Below, piece by piece: positions 26,803 through 35,924 of a stretch of DNA of 64,000 nucleotides. The stretch comes from Mycolicibacterium vulneris. GTDB taxonomy: Bacteria > Actinomycetota > Actinomycetes > Mycobacteriales > Mycobacteriaceae. Below the pieces are notes generated by a model. That model was not told the origin of the DNA and made no database searches. It saw only the letters and a program-made list of their open reading frames with translations. The translations under genes and the position numbers were made by a program. Numbering within the stretch: position 1 is the stretch's first letter; each line of letters begins with the position of its first letter. The stretch covers positions 161,215 to 225,214 of the forward strand of contig NZ_NCXM01000006.1 of NCBI RefSeq assembly GCF_002104765.1, read 5' to 3'.

Positions 26803-28419
26803 GTGCAACACGTGAAACAGCCAGAGCCGCAGGGCATGGGGGACGGCGTTCCATCTCGACGCGACCGGGTGCGTGAGGCCCTGCAATACGACCTGCCGGC
26901 CTCGTTGGTGGTCTTCTTGGTGGCGCTGCCGTTATCGCTCGGGATCGCGATCGCCTCGGACGCGCCGGTTCTCGCCGGCCTGATTGCGGCGATTGTCGGG
27001 GGAGTCGTCGGCGGATCGATCGGTGGATCGCCGTTACAGGTCAGTGGCCCGGCGGCCGGGTTGACCGTTGTCGTCGCCGAACTGGTATCCCAGTTCGGCT
27101 GGGCGGTCACATGTTTCATCACCGTGATCGCCGGGATCCTGCAAGTCCTGTTGGGATTCAGCCGCATTGCCCGCGCCGCCCTGGCGATATCACCGGTGGT
27201 GGTGCACGCGATGCTGGCCGGCATCGGCATTACGATTGCGCTACAACAAGTGCACGTGCTGCTGGGCGGTTCCTCGAAAAGCTCGGCCTGGAGCAATGTC
27301 ACCGGACTGCCCGCACAGATTATGGGTGCGCACCGGCCGGGGCTGGTCCTGGGTCTGCTCGTGATCGCCATTCTGGTTGCCTGGCGCTGGGTTCCGGCCC
27401 GGGTGGCCAAAGTTCCCGGCCCGCTCGTCGCGATCGTGGCGGTCACGGCTATTTCAGTGATCTTCCCGTTCAATGTATCCCGCATCGTGCTGGATGGCTC
27501 AGTGCTCGATGCGCTGCGCCTGCCGACGCTGCCGCACGGGAATTGGGGAGCTGTCGTCGTCGCCGTCATCACCGTCACGCTGATCACCAGCGTGCAGAGC
27601 CTGTTGACCGCGGTATCGATCGACCGCATGCACACCGGCGCGCGAACCGACTTCAACCGCGAGCTGATCGGACAGGGCGCGGCGAACATCGCGTCGGGGG
27701 CCATCGGCGGACTTCCCATCGCGGGTGTCATCGTGCGGAGCGCCGCCAACGTGAATGGCGGCGCCAAGACGCGCGCCTCGACGATCATGCACGGCGTCTG
27801 GATACTGCTGTTCGCCGTACCGTTCGCGGGACTCGTCGAAAAGATCCCCACCGCCGCGCTTGCCGGCCTGCTCATCGTCATCGGCATCGAGCTGTTGAAG
27901 CCTGCCCACATCGAAACCGCATTGCGCAACGGCGATCTCGCCGTCTACCTGGTGACCGTGGTTTGCGTCGTCTTCCTCAACCTGCTGCACGGCGTGATGA
28001 TCGGCCTCGCGCTGGCCGTCGCCGTGACCGGATGGCGGGTGGTGCGAGCCAGGATCGAGGCCGAGCCCGTTGGTGACGGTTGGCACGTCGTCGTCGAGGG
28101 AGCGTGCACCTTCCTGGCGCTGCCCCGGTTGACCGGAGTCTTGGCGTCCGTGCCCGAACGCACTTCGGTCACGATCCACTTGCTCACGAATTATCTCGAT
28201 CACGCGGCGCACCAGGCGATCAGCGACTGGCAACGCCGGCACTGTGCTACCGGCGGACAGGTCCATGTTCGTGACACGGTGGACGCGGGTGGGCCCGACG
28301 TCCTGGCCACCAGCGGTCTCATGGAATCCGTTGGCATCGCAGGGAAGTCATCGAAGGCCAGCCGCCGTAACGTGCACCTGAGCCTGGTCGAGGAGTTGTC
28401 CGCGTCCGGGGCCAAGTAA
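26803..28419 (+). CDS. SulP-family inorganic anion transporter
   Basis: The 538-residue protein has about 11 membrane segments. They include the SulP signature around PLQVSGPAAGLTVVVAEL and the SIDRMHTGARTDFNRELIGQGAANI segment. The C-terminal part is a short STAS-like domain (about 430-500). SulP proteins move sulfate, bicarbonate or related anions; no carbonic anhydrase domain is fused here, unlike in Rv3273. The GTG start follows the strong site AGGGGAGGG. The ion transported is not determined. Confidence 0.85.
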   Translation: MQHVKQPEPQGMGDGVPSRRDRVREALQYDLPASLVVFLVALPLSLGIAIASDAPVLAGLIAAIVGGVVGGSIGGSPLQVSGPAAGLTVVVAELVSQFGWAVTCFITVIAGILQVLLGFSRIARAALAISPVVVHAMLAGIGITIALQQVHVLLGGSSKSSAWSNVTGLPAQIMGAHRPGLVLGLLVIAILVAWRWVPARVAKVPGPLVAIVAVTAISVIFPFNVSRIVLDGSVLDALRLPTLPHGNWGAVVVAVITVTLITSVQSLLTAVSIDRMHTGARTDFNRELIGQGAANIASGAIGGLPIAGVIVRSAANVNGGAKTRASTIMHGVWILLFAVPFAGLVEKIPTAALAGLLIVIGIELLKPAHIETALRNGDLAVYLVTVVCVVFLNLLHGVMIGLALAVAVTGWRVVRARIEAEPVGDGWHVVVEGACTFLALPRLTGVLASVPERTSVTIHLLTNYLDHAAHQAISDWQRRHCATGGQVHVRDTVDAGGPDVLATSGLMESVGIAGKSSKASRRNVHLSLVEELSASGAK

Positions 28420-28432
28420 CCGCCCGGCGCAG

Positions 28433-29290
28433 CTACTTCAGGTCGGCGGCGACCTGCTCCAGGGCGGCGAGGTGTTCGTCGACACTCGCGAAACCAGCCT
28501 TCATGGTGTTCACCGAAAGATGGCTGGCGCCGGCGGCTTTCCATGCGGCGATGGTGGCGGCGAGCTTGTCGCGGTCCTCGATCCAGCTGACCCGGCCTTC
28601 CATTCCGAGGCTCTTCGGGTCGCGGCCGGCCGCTTCGGCCGCGCGGTTCACCTGTTCGAGGGCATGGTCGAGTCCGGGGCCGGGCTCCAGCATCGGAAAC
28701 CAGCCGTCGCCGAGGCGACCGGCACGCTCGTACGCGCGATCGGAGGCCGCACCGAACCACACCGGTATCGGGCGCTGGGTGGGCAACGGGGCAAGGCCGG
28801 CCGCGGTCACCGTGTGGTATTTGCCGTTGTAGGTGACCGACCGTTTGGTCCACAGCTTGCGCATCACCTCGACCTGTTCCTCGGAGCGCCTCCCGCGATT
28901 AGTGAACGACTCTCCGAGCGCCTCGTACTCAACGGCGTTCCAGCCCAATCCAATTCCGAATCTGAAGCGGCCCCCGGTGAGCAGATCGACCTCGGCGGCC
29001 TGTTTGGCCGCCAACACCGTCTGGCGTTGCGGCAAGATGATCACCCCGGTGACGAGTTCCAGTGAGGTGACCGCGGCCAGGTAGCCGAACATGACGAACG
29101 GCTCATGAAAGGTCGAGTCGATGTCGTAGGGCCCCTGGAAGCCGTGATGCACCGTCGGGTCGGCGCCGACGACGTGGTCGTAGGCGAGGATGTGAGTGAA
29201 CCCCAGTTCCTCGACGCGCTGACCGTAGGCGCGGACGACGGCGGGGTCCGAGCCGAGCTCGGTTTGCGGGAAGACGACTCCAATACGCAT
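28433..29290 (-). CDS. LLM-class F420-dependent oxidoreductase
   Basis: A luciferase-like monooxygenase-fold protein of 285 residues from ATG 29290 (MRIGVVFPQTELG). Typical segments are LAYDHVV, LVTGVIILPQRQTVLAAKQA, GRFRFGIGLGWNAVEYEALG and the late GRVSWIEDR. In mycobacteria such enzymes mostly use F420. An in-frame start 15 bases upstream is also possible. It converges with the SulP gene. Substrate unknown. Confidence 0.82.
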   Translation of the reverse strand: MRIGVVFPQTELGSDPAVVRAYGQRVEELGFTHILAYDHVVGADPTVHHGFQGPYDIDSTFHEPFVMFGYLAAVTSLELVTGVIILPQRQTVLAAKQAAEVDLLTGGRFRFGIGLGWNAVEYEALGESFTNRGRRSEEQVEVMRKLWTKRSVTYNGKYHTVTAAGLAPLPTQRPIPVWFGAASDRAYERAGRLGDGWFPMLEPGPGLDHALEQVNRAAEAAGRDPKSLGMEGRVSWIEDRDKLAATIAAWKAAGASHLSVNTMKAGFASVDEHLAALEQVAADLK

Positions 29291-29537
29291 TGGGTGTGCA
29301 ACCACGCCGCATCAGGTTTACTTCCCGTGCAACGAAAAACACAGCGCACCAATCGGCACGGCAAATGTATTGGGGCGGTGTCGTCTTCTCACCTCTCGGC
29401 AAGTGGTCGCTCGAGGCGACGGTTCTGGTGTGGTACCCGGGGGAATGGCCGACACCGCTGCGCTCATCAACCACGGCCGTTGTCGGGATATTCCTGCCGG
29501 ATGATCGAGTCCGTATCGACTTCAGGATGATGTAGTC

Positions 29538-30503
29538 GTGACGGCGAACAGGGTCAGTGGGGTGCTGGGAGTCGGCGAGATGGAGCCGACGTTCGAACAA
29601 GAGTTGGCTGCGCGTTACGCGATTCCGAAGCTGCCCGACGGACCCGCGCGAACGCAGTTCCTCACCGAGCATGGCGCCGGTGTGCGCGTGCTGGTGACAT
29701 CGGGATCGACCGGCGTCGATGCCGCCACCATCGCGGCGCTGCCCAACCTGGAGGCCATCGTCAACAACGGGGCGGGAGTGGATCTGATCGATTTGGGTGC
29801 GGCGAAGCGCCGCGGCATCGGCGTGAGCAACACTCCCGACGTGCTGTCGGACACGGTCGCCGACGCGGCAGTGGGCCTGATCCTGATGACACTGCGCCGT
29901 TTCGGTGCCGCCGATCGGTACGTGCGCGCCGGTCGATGGGCACGCGACGGCGCGTTTCCCTATGCCAGAGATGTCAGCGGCCTGCAGGTCGGCATTCTGG
30001 GGCTGGGCCGGATCGGGTCGGCAATCGCGACCCGGCTGCTCGGATTCGACTGCGCCATCGCCTATCACAACCGCCACCGCATCGAGGGATCGCCATTTCG
30101 CTATGCCGAGTCACCCATGGAGCTCGCCGAGTCGGTCGACGTCCTGGTGATCGCCACCACAGGTGACGCCAAAACGCACAAGCTGGTCGACCGTGCGGTG
30201 CTGCAGGCCTTGGGTCCCGAGGGTTACCTGATCAACATCGCACGGGGCAGCGTCGTCGACCAGGACGCGCTGGTGGAATTACTGGCCGCCGGGCAACTGG
30301 CGGGCGCGGGCCTGGACGTCTTCGCCGAAGAACCGCAGGTACCGACCGAATTGTTCCACCTGGACAACGTGGTGCTTCTCCCGCATATCGGCAGCGCCAC
30401 CGCGCGGACCCGGCGGGCCATGGCGCTGCTGGCGATCCGTAATCTCGACAGCTTCCTCGAAACCGGCGAATTGGTCACACCCGTCCTGCCGCCGCGTCGT
30501 TAG
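29538..30503 (+). CDS. D-isomer 2-hydroxyacid dehydrogenase
   Basis: The 321-residue protein has the Rossmann motif GLGRIGSAIATRLLG (about 154-168), the arginine of NIARGS, the glutamate of FAEEPQVP and the histidine of PHIGSAT. These make the catalytic Arg-Glu-His set of the glyoxylate/hydroxypyruvate reductase type. It should reduce a 2-keto acid with NAD(P)H. GTG 29538 is the start. It stands alone; physiological substrate not clear. Confidence 0.88.
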   Translation: MTANRVSGVLGVGEMEPTFEQELAARYAIPKLPDGPARTQFLTEHGAGVRVLVTSGSTGVDAATIAALPNLEAIVNNGAGVDLIDLGAAKRRGIGVSNTPDVLSDTVADAAVGLILMTLRRFGAADRYVRAGRWARDGAFPYARDVSGLQVGILGLGRIGSAIATRLLGFDCAIAYHNRHRIEGSPFRYAESPMELAESVDVLVIATTGDAKTHKLVDRAVLQALGPEGYLINIARGSVVDQDALVELLAAGQLAGAGLDVFAEEPQVPTELFHLDNVVLLPHIGSATARTRRAMALLAIRNLDSFLETGELVTPVLPPRR

Positions 30504-30585
30504 GACCCGCTTGCACGCGACTCGGCGCGTTGACCTGGCGATTCGGGACGGCTATTCATCTGTGGCCGAAGCGATACTCGCTGAA

Positions 30586-30613
30586 GGTTATCGCGCCATC
30601 CGCATCTGGGTAT
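30586..30613 (+). promoter_or_regulatory. SigF-like promoter (GGTTA-N17-GGGTAT)
   Basis: GGTTA (30586-30590) and GGGTAT (30608-30613) are 17 bases apart, a good match to the mycobacterial SigF pattern (GGTTT, 15-17 bases, GGGTAT). The expected start near 30620 leaves almost no leader before ATG 30624 and excludes ATG 30612, which lies inside the -10. Confidence 0.6.
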
Positions 30614-30623
30614 GCGGCTTTTT

Positions 30624-31082
30624 ATGAGTCGACTATCGCCGGAGACTTCCACGCCGGTGCGGCTGACGCTTGCCGGGACAGCCCGCCCCGATACGGCGGC
30701 GGAGTGGCGGCGGGCGCTGCAACGGTGGTTGCAGCAAGAGGTGCGCGCGCCGGAAAAAATTCGTGAGGACGTGGTCCTGGGCGTCAACGAGGCGCTGGCG
30801 AATTGTGTTGAGCACGCCTACCGCTCGCATCGCCAGGTCGGCGCCATGAAACTTCAGGCCAGCTACGATCCCGCCGCCGAGTCGATCCGGGTGTGCGTCA
30901 GCGACCGCGGAAACTGGCGGAAGCCTTCGTCGAGGCACTCCAGCGACCCCCACGCGTCGCGCGGCATCATGCTGATGCACGGCCTCGCCGACCACTGCAC
31001 CATCCATGCCCGTCCCAACGGCACCAGCGTCTACCTGGATTACGCGACCGAAGCGGACGCTGCCGGGCATCACCCACGTTGA
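30624..31082 (+). CDS. RsbW-like ATP-binding anti-sigma regulatory factor
   Basis: The 152-residue protein is a HATPase_c_2 (GHKL) domain. It has the N-box DVVLGVNEALANCVEHAY, the SDRGNW/G1 region and SRGIMLMHGLADHCTI as the G2 region, ending in the strand GTSVYLDY. RsbW/UsfX-type proteins hold a sigma factor (SigF class) and phosphorylate an anti-anti-sigma partner. The start ATG 30624 is set by the SigF-like promoter. A gene of this type under a SigF-like promoter suggests feedback. No sigma or STAS antagonist gene lies beside it. Confidence 0.8.
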   Translation: MSRLSPETSTPVRLTLAGTARPDTAAEWRRALQRWLQQEVRAPEKIREDVVLGVNEALANCVEHAYRSHRQVGAMKLQASYDPAAESIRVCVSDRGNWRKPSSRHSSDPHASRGIMLMHGLADHCTIHARPNGTSVYLDYATEADAAGHHPR

Positions 31083-31101
31083 AGGCCCGGGACCGCCCGG
31101 G

Positions 31102-32319
31102 TCAGGCGCCTGATCGCGCCGACGGCGTGAACTTGACCGGCATCCTTTCCAGACCGCTGACAAAATTCGCCGGGCGCAGCTGTAGCGGCTCGTCCGACGC
31201 CAGCCGCATGTCCGGCAGTCGTTTCAGTAGGCGCTCGAGGATGATCGACAGCTCCAGGCGCGCCAGTTGATTGCCCAGACAGAAGTGGGTTCCGAACCCG
31301 AAGGCCAGATGATTGTTGGGGTATCGGTCGATGCGGAAGTTCTCCGGATCTCCGAACACCGCCTCGTCGAAGTTCGCCGATTCGAACAGCAGGACGATCT
31401 TCTCGCCCTGCTTGAGCTGTGCACCGTGAAACTCCAGGTCGGCGGTCATGGTGCGGGCCATGTTTTTGACCGGGGCGGTCCACCGCAGCATCTCCTCGAT
31501 CGCGTTGGGTAGCAGGGCCACGTCATTGATTAGCTGCTGGTGCTGTTGCGGGTGCCGCAATATTTGCGCGGTGCCGCCGGACAGCGTGTGGCGAGTGGTC
31601 TCGTCGCCGCCGATCAGGAGTAACAACACCTCGGTGACGATCTCATGGTCGGCCAGCTTTTCGCCGTCCACCTCCGCGTGCACCAACACACTGACCAGAT
31701 CATCGGTCGGATCCGCCTTGCGCGCCGCGATCATGCCCGTCATGTATTCGGTGTAAGCGGCGAACGCGTCCACCGAGACCTGGAAATCCTCCTCTGCGGT
31801 CGTGCTGCTGAGCAAGGTCACCATGTCGTCGGACCAGCGAAGGAACATCTGGCGCTCCTCCGGAAGCACCCCGAGCATGTCACCGATCACCGCCATGGGA
31901 AGCGGCGCGGCGAGGTCCCAGACGAAGTCGCATTCGCCCCGTTCGCAGACGTTGTCGATCAGCGCATCACACAGGGCGCCGATCGAGTGCTCCCTGTCCT
32001 TGACGCGTTTGCGGGTAAAGCCCGCGTTGACCAGCTTGCGTCGCAGCAGGTGCGTGGGGTCATCCATCGCGATCATCATCGGGGGCGCGTCCTGGTCGGG
32101 CCGGATGCCGCCGGCATTGGAGAACAGCTCCGGCGCACGCTCGGCGTCGATCACCGCCTGGTAGCTCGCCGCGGCCGCCAGGCCGTTGCGGTCCCGAAAG
32201 ACTGGTTCGTGTTCACGCATCCAGTGATAGACCGGCCGCGAATCGCCCGCGTAGAAGGCCCCGTCGGTCAGGTCAATGTCGGGCCGCAGCTGGTTGCGCG
32301 TATCGATGGTGCTTGGCAC
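31102..32319 (-). CDS. cyp142: Cytochrome P450, CYP142-like (sterol 26-hydroxylase type)
   Basis: The 405-residue P450 has the heme-binding loop FGFGTHFCLGN (Cys347), the I-helix GGDETT (237-242) and the K-helix E-x-x-R (Glu276, Arg279). Long stretches read like M. tuberculosis CYP142 (GLAAAASYQAVIDAER, LFSNAGGIRPDQ, RKLVNAGFTRKRVKD, ANFVSGLERMPVKFTPS). CYP142 oxidises the side chain of cholesterol/cholestenone at C26(27). Here it is a stand-alone gene far from visible sterol catabolism genes; it needs a ferredoxin from elsewhere. The start ATG 32319 is like the family but a few residues longer. Confidence 0.85.
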   Translation of the reverse strand: MPSTIDTRNQLRPDIDLTDGAFYAGDSRPVYHWMREHEPVFRDRNGLAAAASYQAVIDAERAPELFSNAGGIRPDQDAPPMMIAMDDPTHLLRRKLVNAGFTRKRVKDREHSIGALCDALIDNVCERGECDFVWDLAAPLPMAVIGDMLGVLPEERQMFLRWSDDMVTLLSSTTAEEDFQVSVDAFAAYTEYMTGMIAARKADPTDDLVSVLVHAEVDGEKLADHEIVTEVLLLLIGGDETTRHTLSGGTAQILRHPQQHQQLINDVALLPNAIEEMLRWTAPVKNMARTMTADLEFHGAQLKQGEKIVLLFESANFDEAVFGDPENFRIDRYPNNHLAFGFGTHFCLGNQLARLELSIILERLLKRLPDMRLASDEPLQLRPANFVSGLERMPVKFTPSARSGA

Positions 32320-32543
32320 GGTTCACCCCTCTCCCGCCGGCGCTGACTTACCGTGGACCTTACAGTAGATGCTGTGGTATTCCCCACAAAAGGTTTTGGT
32401 CCGGTCGATCCCCGATGCACGCTGCGGCCCGCCGGGCCGTCTGCACCGCGCGTGTGGCACAGCTAACCCTTCGCGCTGCCGCGGCGCGCCCCGATAAATG
32501 GGTATAGGACCTTTCCCGGTCGTTCTACTGCGAGGGATCCGTC

Positions 32544-33371
32544 ATGAACCAGGCCATCCAGCGACAGCTGGGCAAAACCGACAGTCCAATCGAGGACGAG
32601 CTCGAAGACGCCTTCAGCAGGATGCTGAGCGAGGGAACCCAGCGGCTGCACCGCAGTTGGCGGGGCGTGCTGGTCACCGGGTTCTTCGGCGGCACCGAGG
32701 TGGCACTCGGCGTGCTCGCCTATCTGTCGGTTCTAGACGCCACCCACCGCCCCCTGCTGGCCGGATTGGCGTTCTCGATAGGGTTTTTGGCCCTGCTGCT
32801 GGGCCGCAGCGAGCTGTTCACCGAGGGCTTCATCATTCCCGTCGTCACGGTGGCGGCCAAGCGTGCCAGCCTGTCGCAGCTGGGCAAACTGTGGGGCGGC
32901 ACGATGTTCGCCAACCTGGTCGGCGGCTGGGTGATCATGTGGCTGATCATGACGGGATTTCCCGAATTACATTCGCAGACAGTCGAGTCCGCGACCCACT
33001 TTGCTGCCTCGCCACTGTCGGCGCAGAGTTTCTGCCTGGCCGTGCTCGGCGGGATGGTGATCACGTTGATGACCCGGATGCAGCACGGCACCGATTCGGT
33101 GCCGGGCAAGATAGCCGCAGCCGTAGCGGCGGCGTTCCTGCTAGCCGGGTTGCGACTGTTTCATTCAATCCTGGATTCGCTTCTCATCTTCGGCGCGCTC
33201 GTCACGGGCAAGGCCCCCTTCGGCTACCTCGAATGGTTGGGTTGGTTCAGCTACACGGTCGTCGGCAACCTGGTGGGCGGCCTGCTGTTCGTGACGCTGC
33301 TGCGGTTGCTGCGCAGCAAGGACCGGCTGGAAGAGGAAGGCGCCGAAGCCGCTGACGCGGGGGCATCGTGA
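32544..33371 (+). CDS. Formate/nitrite transporter family (FNT) protein
   Basis: The 275-residue protein has six membrane helices in the FNT arrangement, with a hydrophilic N-terminal 45 residues. Conserved features include GRSELFTEGF after helix 2 and MFANLVGGW in helix 3 with the matching VVGNLVGGLLF near the end. It resembles the YfdC branch of this family, which passes small anions. A GGGTAT sequence about 40 bases upstream could be a SigF -10, but no matching -35 is seen. Substrate unknown. Confidence 0.82.
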   Translation: MNQAIQRQLGKTDSPIEDELEDAFSRMLSEGTQRLHRSWRGVLVTGFFGGTEVALGVLAYLSVLDATHRPLLAGLAFSIGFLALLLGRSELFTEGFIIPVVTVAAKRASLSQLGKLWGGTMFANLVGGWVIMWLIMTGFPELHSQTVESATHFAASPLSAQSFCLAVLGGMVITLMTRMQHGTDSVPGKIAAAVAAAFLLAGLRLFHSILDSLLIFGALVTGKAPFGYLEWLGWFSYTVVGNLVGGLLFVTLLRLLRSKDRLEEEGAEAADAGAS

Positions 33372-33421
33372 TGGCGCGCCGCATCGACGCACGCGGCAGG
33401 CGTCAAGCGATGCAACGCATC

Positions 33422-34780
33422 TCAGATGCCCGCAATAAGTTCCAGATCCTTCAGGGCCGCCTCCAGGTGGCCGAGCATCCGCTGCAGGTGAGGGACGCTG
33501 CGGCGGCAGCCGACCAGACCGAAGTCGAGGTTATTCGCGTTGTTGGTGACGGTGATGTTGACCGCCTGGCCGTCGAGTGGGATCGACAGCGGATAATTTC
33601 CGTCTAATCGCGCTCCACGCCAATACAATTGGTCCGCGTTGCCGGTCGAAACGTTCGAGATGACGATGTTGAACGGCGGTGAGGCCGCGGACAGGTAGCC
33701 GGGGATCAGACCGAAGAACAGTCCCCCAATGTTGAAGGCGGACAGGGCCAACTGCTGAACCGGAGACAGCTGCCAGAACACCTCTTTGGTCTCGCGGATG
33801 GACGCGCTGATCGTCTCCAGCCGCTTCGCCGGGTCGTCGAGGTCTGTTGCGAGGTTGCACAGGAAGGTCCCGACGTTGTTCCCGCTGCTGTCATCGTCGT
33901 CTTTACGCAGATTCACCGGGACCATGGCGGTCAGGGGCGCGTCCGGAAGGGCGTTCTGATCGAGGAGGTAGGCGCGTAAAGCCCCGGCGGACATGGCGAG
34001 GATGACGTCGTTGACCGTCGTGCCGGTGGCGGCCTTGACCGCCTTGATCCGCTCCAGCGAGTAGGACTGGGCCGCTACCCGGCGGGCGCCGCCGATCCGC
34101 ACGTTGAACATCGAGCGCGGCGCCCGGAACGGTAGTGTCAATTGTTGTTCGAGCAGCGCGGCGCGCGCGAGCTTGAGCGTCGACGGCGCCAACGCGAGCG
34201 CCGAGCCCGCGGTGCGGCCGACCTGGTCGAAGAGGGACGACTGTTGCCGCCGCCCGCTGCGCTGACGCGGCCCCAGGCTCCACGGCACCCGCACCTCGTC
34301 GTCGTGTGGATCGGACGTGAAGGCGCGCTGTACAAGGCGTAGCGCCGAGACACCATCCATGAGGGAGTGGTGGTACTTCGTGTAGACCGCATACCGCCCG
34401 TCCTGCAGGCCTTCGACGAGATGCGCCTCCCACATCGGACGGTGCCGATCGAGCAGGCTGCCGTGCAGCCGGGACGCCAACTCGAGCAGGTCCCGGACTC
34501 GTCCGGGTTCGGGAAGAGCCGACCGGCGCAGGTGATAGTCGAGCTCGACGTCCTTGTCGAAGGACCACGCGACGTTGGTGAGGCCGCCGAAGAAGGCCGG
34601 GTGCTTACGGAAGGACGGCTGGATCTCCGTTTGCTCGAGCATCGCGTGATACGCCTCGCGCACGAAGTGGGGGCCGGCGTCCTCCGGCGGCTCGAAGAGC
34701 TGCAGCGAGCCCACGTGCATCGGATGTTCGCGTGACTCGCCGATGAGGAACAACGCGTCCGTCGGTGATATCGGTTCCAT
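33422..34780 (-). CDS. Wax ester synthase/diacylglycerol acyltransferase (WS/DGAT)
   Basis: The 452-residue protein starts at ATG 34780 (AGGGA upstream; an earlier frame to 34819 is less likely). It has the catalytic HHSLMDG motif (137-143), the N-terminal ISPTDALFL, MVPVNLR and the late NVSTG segments typical of the Tgs family. These enzymes make triacylglycerol or wax esters from acyl-CoA for storage or export. Mycobacteria have many copies, and the exact substrate is not visible. It stands alone between FNT and the MetF-like operon. Confidence 0.9.
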   Translation of the reverse strand: MEPISPTDALFLIGESREHPMHVGSLQLFEPPEDAGPHFVREAYHAMLEQTEIQPSFRKHPAFFGGLTNVAWSFDKDVELDYHLRRSALPEPGRVRDLLELASRLHGSLLDRHRPMWEAHLVEGLQDGRYAVYTKYHHSLMDGVSALRLVQRAFTSDPHDDEVRVPWSLGPRQRSGRRQQSSLFDQVGRTAGSALALAPSTLKLARAALLEQQLTLPFRAPRSMFNVRIGGARRVAAQSYSLERIKAVKAATGTTVNDVILAMSAGALRAYLLDQNALPDAPLTAMVPVNLRKDDDDSSGNNVGTFLCNLATDLDDPAKRLETISASIRETKEVFWQLSPVQQLALSAFNIGGLFFGLIPGYLSAASPPFNIVISNVSTGNADQLYWRGARLDGNYPLSIPLDGQAVNITVTNNANNLDFGLVGCRRSVPHLQRMLGHLEAALKDLELIAGI

Positions 34781-34940
34781 AGTCGTTCCATTCCCTCCGC
34801 TGCGCCGTCCGTCCAGCACATGCCCCTCTCGTATTAGCCGCGCAGAGCGATTGCTAATCGCGAATGCGCATTCGGACTAGCGGTCGGTCAGAGCGCTTGC
34901 GTGTGGGTTCGTTTGGGTATTGACGCTCAAGGGGGGTGAG

Positions 34941-35924
34941 ATGCCGGCGGATTCGGGATGTCCCAAGCGGATGGAGTACGGGCCGTGCGGCGGTGTGCGG
35001 CCCGACGGGCAGTGCGAGATGCTGCCGAGTCCTTGCGTGTTCGACGATGTGGTGCCGTGGTCGGGCCATAGACCCGCACCCCGTCCGGTAAGTGCCCCGC
35101 GGGTGCTCACGGACTTCAGCGCCACGCCCTTTGATCCCGACGACATCGCGGCGACGGCGGCCATCCTGGCATCCGGGTGTGATGCCGTCCTTGTCGGCGA
35201 GCACCAGAACAAGCCCGACTTCCCGCCCACCCTCATGGCGTCGCTGCTCCTCGACGCCGGCGTGACACCGTGGATCACCCTGTCATGCCGGGACCGCAAC
35301 CGCGTGGTGCTCGAGCAGGAGTTGCGGGGACTGCGCAGCATCGATGTCGACACCGTGCTATGCGTGACCGGTGACGGGCGCGGATATGACGTGCGCGCAG
35401 ACGTCACGCAGACATTCGACCTCGACGGGCCTCGCCTGGTGTCGCTGGCCGCCTCGGTCGGCATGACCGCAGCGGTGCCCGAGACTCCGACCGCCCCGCC
35501 CGTGCACCGTCGACCCGCTCGTCTGGTCGAAAAGCAACGCGCCGGAGCCAGTCTGGCTGTCCTGAATCACGTGCCTTTCCCGGACATGGTCGCCGACTTC
35601 ATGAGGACAGCGCGTTCGGCCGGGCTGACGATCCCGGTGATCGCGGCAGTAGCAGTTTTCACTGACAGCATTTCGGCCGCGGTGCTGGAAGGCTTGCCCG
35701 GGCTTGAGCTCGATCCCGCTGTGACACAACGTGTTTTGAGCGCTCCAGATCCGGTGGCCACCGGAATCGCGGCGGCGGTGAGCGAGGCGCGAGCGCTGCT
35801 GTCGATCGAGGGCGTCGAGGGCGTCAACGTATCCGGGCTGGCGTCAGCGTCCGGCCCTCGCGTCGGTGCGCAGATCAAGGCGGAGGTCGGTCGACGAATC
35901 CGGGCGGAGGAGCGGCGCTTATGA
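34941..35924 (+). CDS. MetV-MetF-like fusion: cysteine motif plus methylenetetrahydrofolate reductase-like barrel
   Basis: The start ATG 34941 directly follows the strong site AAGGGGGGTGAG; a TTG at 34920 is rejected. In the 327-residue protein Cys7, Cys16, Cys25 and Cys32 lie in CPKRMEYGPCGG-type context, which matches the MTHFR_C/MetV cysteine motif. From about residue 55 a MetF-like TIM barrel follows, with LSCRDRNR, LCVTGDG and FDLDGPRL. MetF reduces methylene-tetrahydrofolate with flavin; MetV partners it in some anaerobes. The stop overlaps a methyltransferase gene, so both likely act together on one-carbon units. The exact reaction is unknown. Confidence 0.7.
   Translation: MPADSGCPKRMEYGPCGGVRPDGQCEMLPSPCVFDDVVPWSGHRPAPRPVSAPRVLTDFSATPFDPDDIAATAAILASGCDAVLVGEHQNKPDFPPTLMASLLLDAGVTPWITLSCRDRNRVVLEQELRGLRSIDVDTVLCVTGDGRGYDVRADVTQTFDLDGPRLVSLAASVGMTAAVPETPTAPPVHRRPARLVEKQRAGASLAVLNHVPFPDMVADFMRTARSAGLTIPVIAAVAVFTDSISAAVLEGLPGLELDPAVTQRVLSAPDPVATGIAAAVSEARALLSIEGVEGVNVSGLASASGPRVGAQIKAEVGRRIRAEERRL

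Noticed and set aside
29290..29535. Plus-strand 81-codon frame between the LLM and hydroxyacid dehydrogenase genes
   Set aside because: No ribosome site, no recognisable domain and a composition unlike the neighbours.
30612..30623. ATG 30612 as start of the RsbW-like gene
   Set aside because: It lies within the GGGTAT -10 box of the SigF-like promoter.
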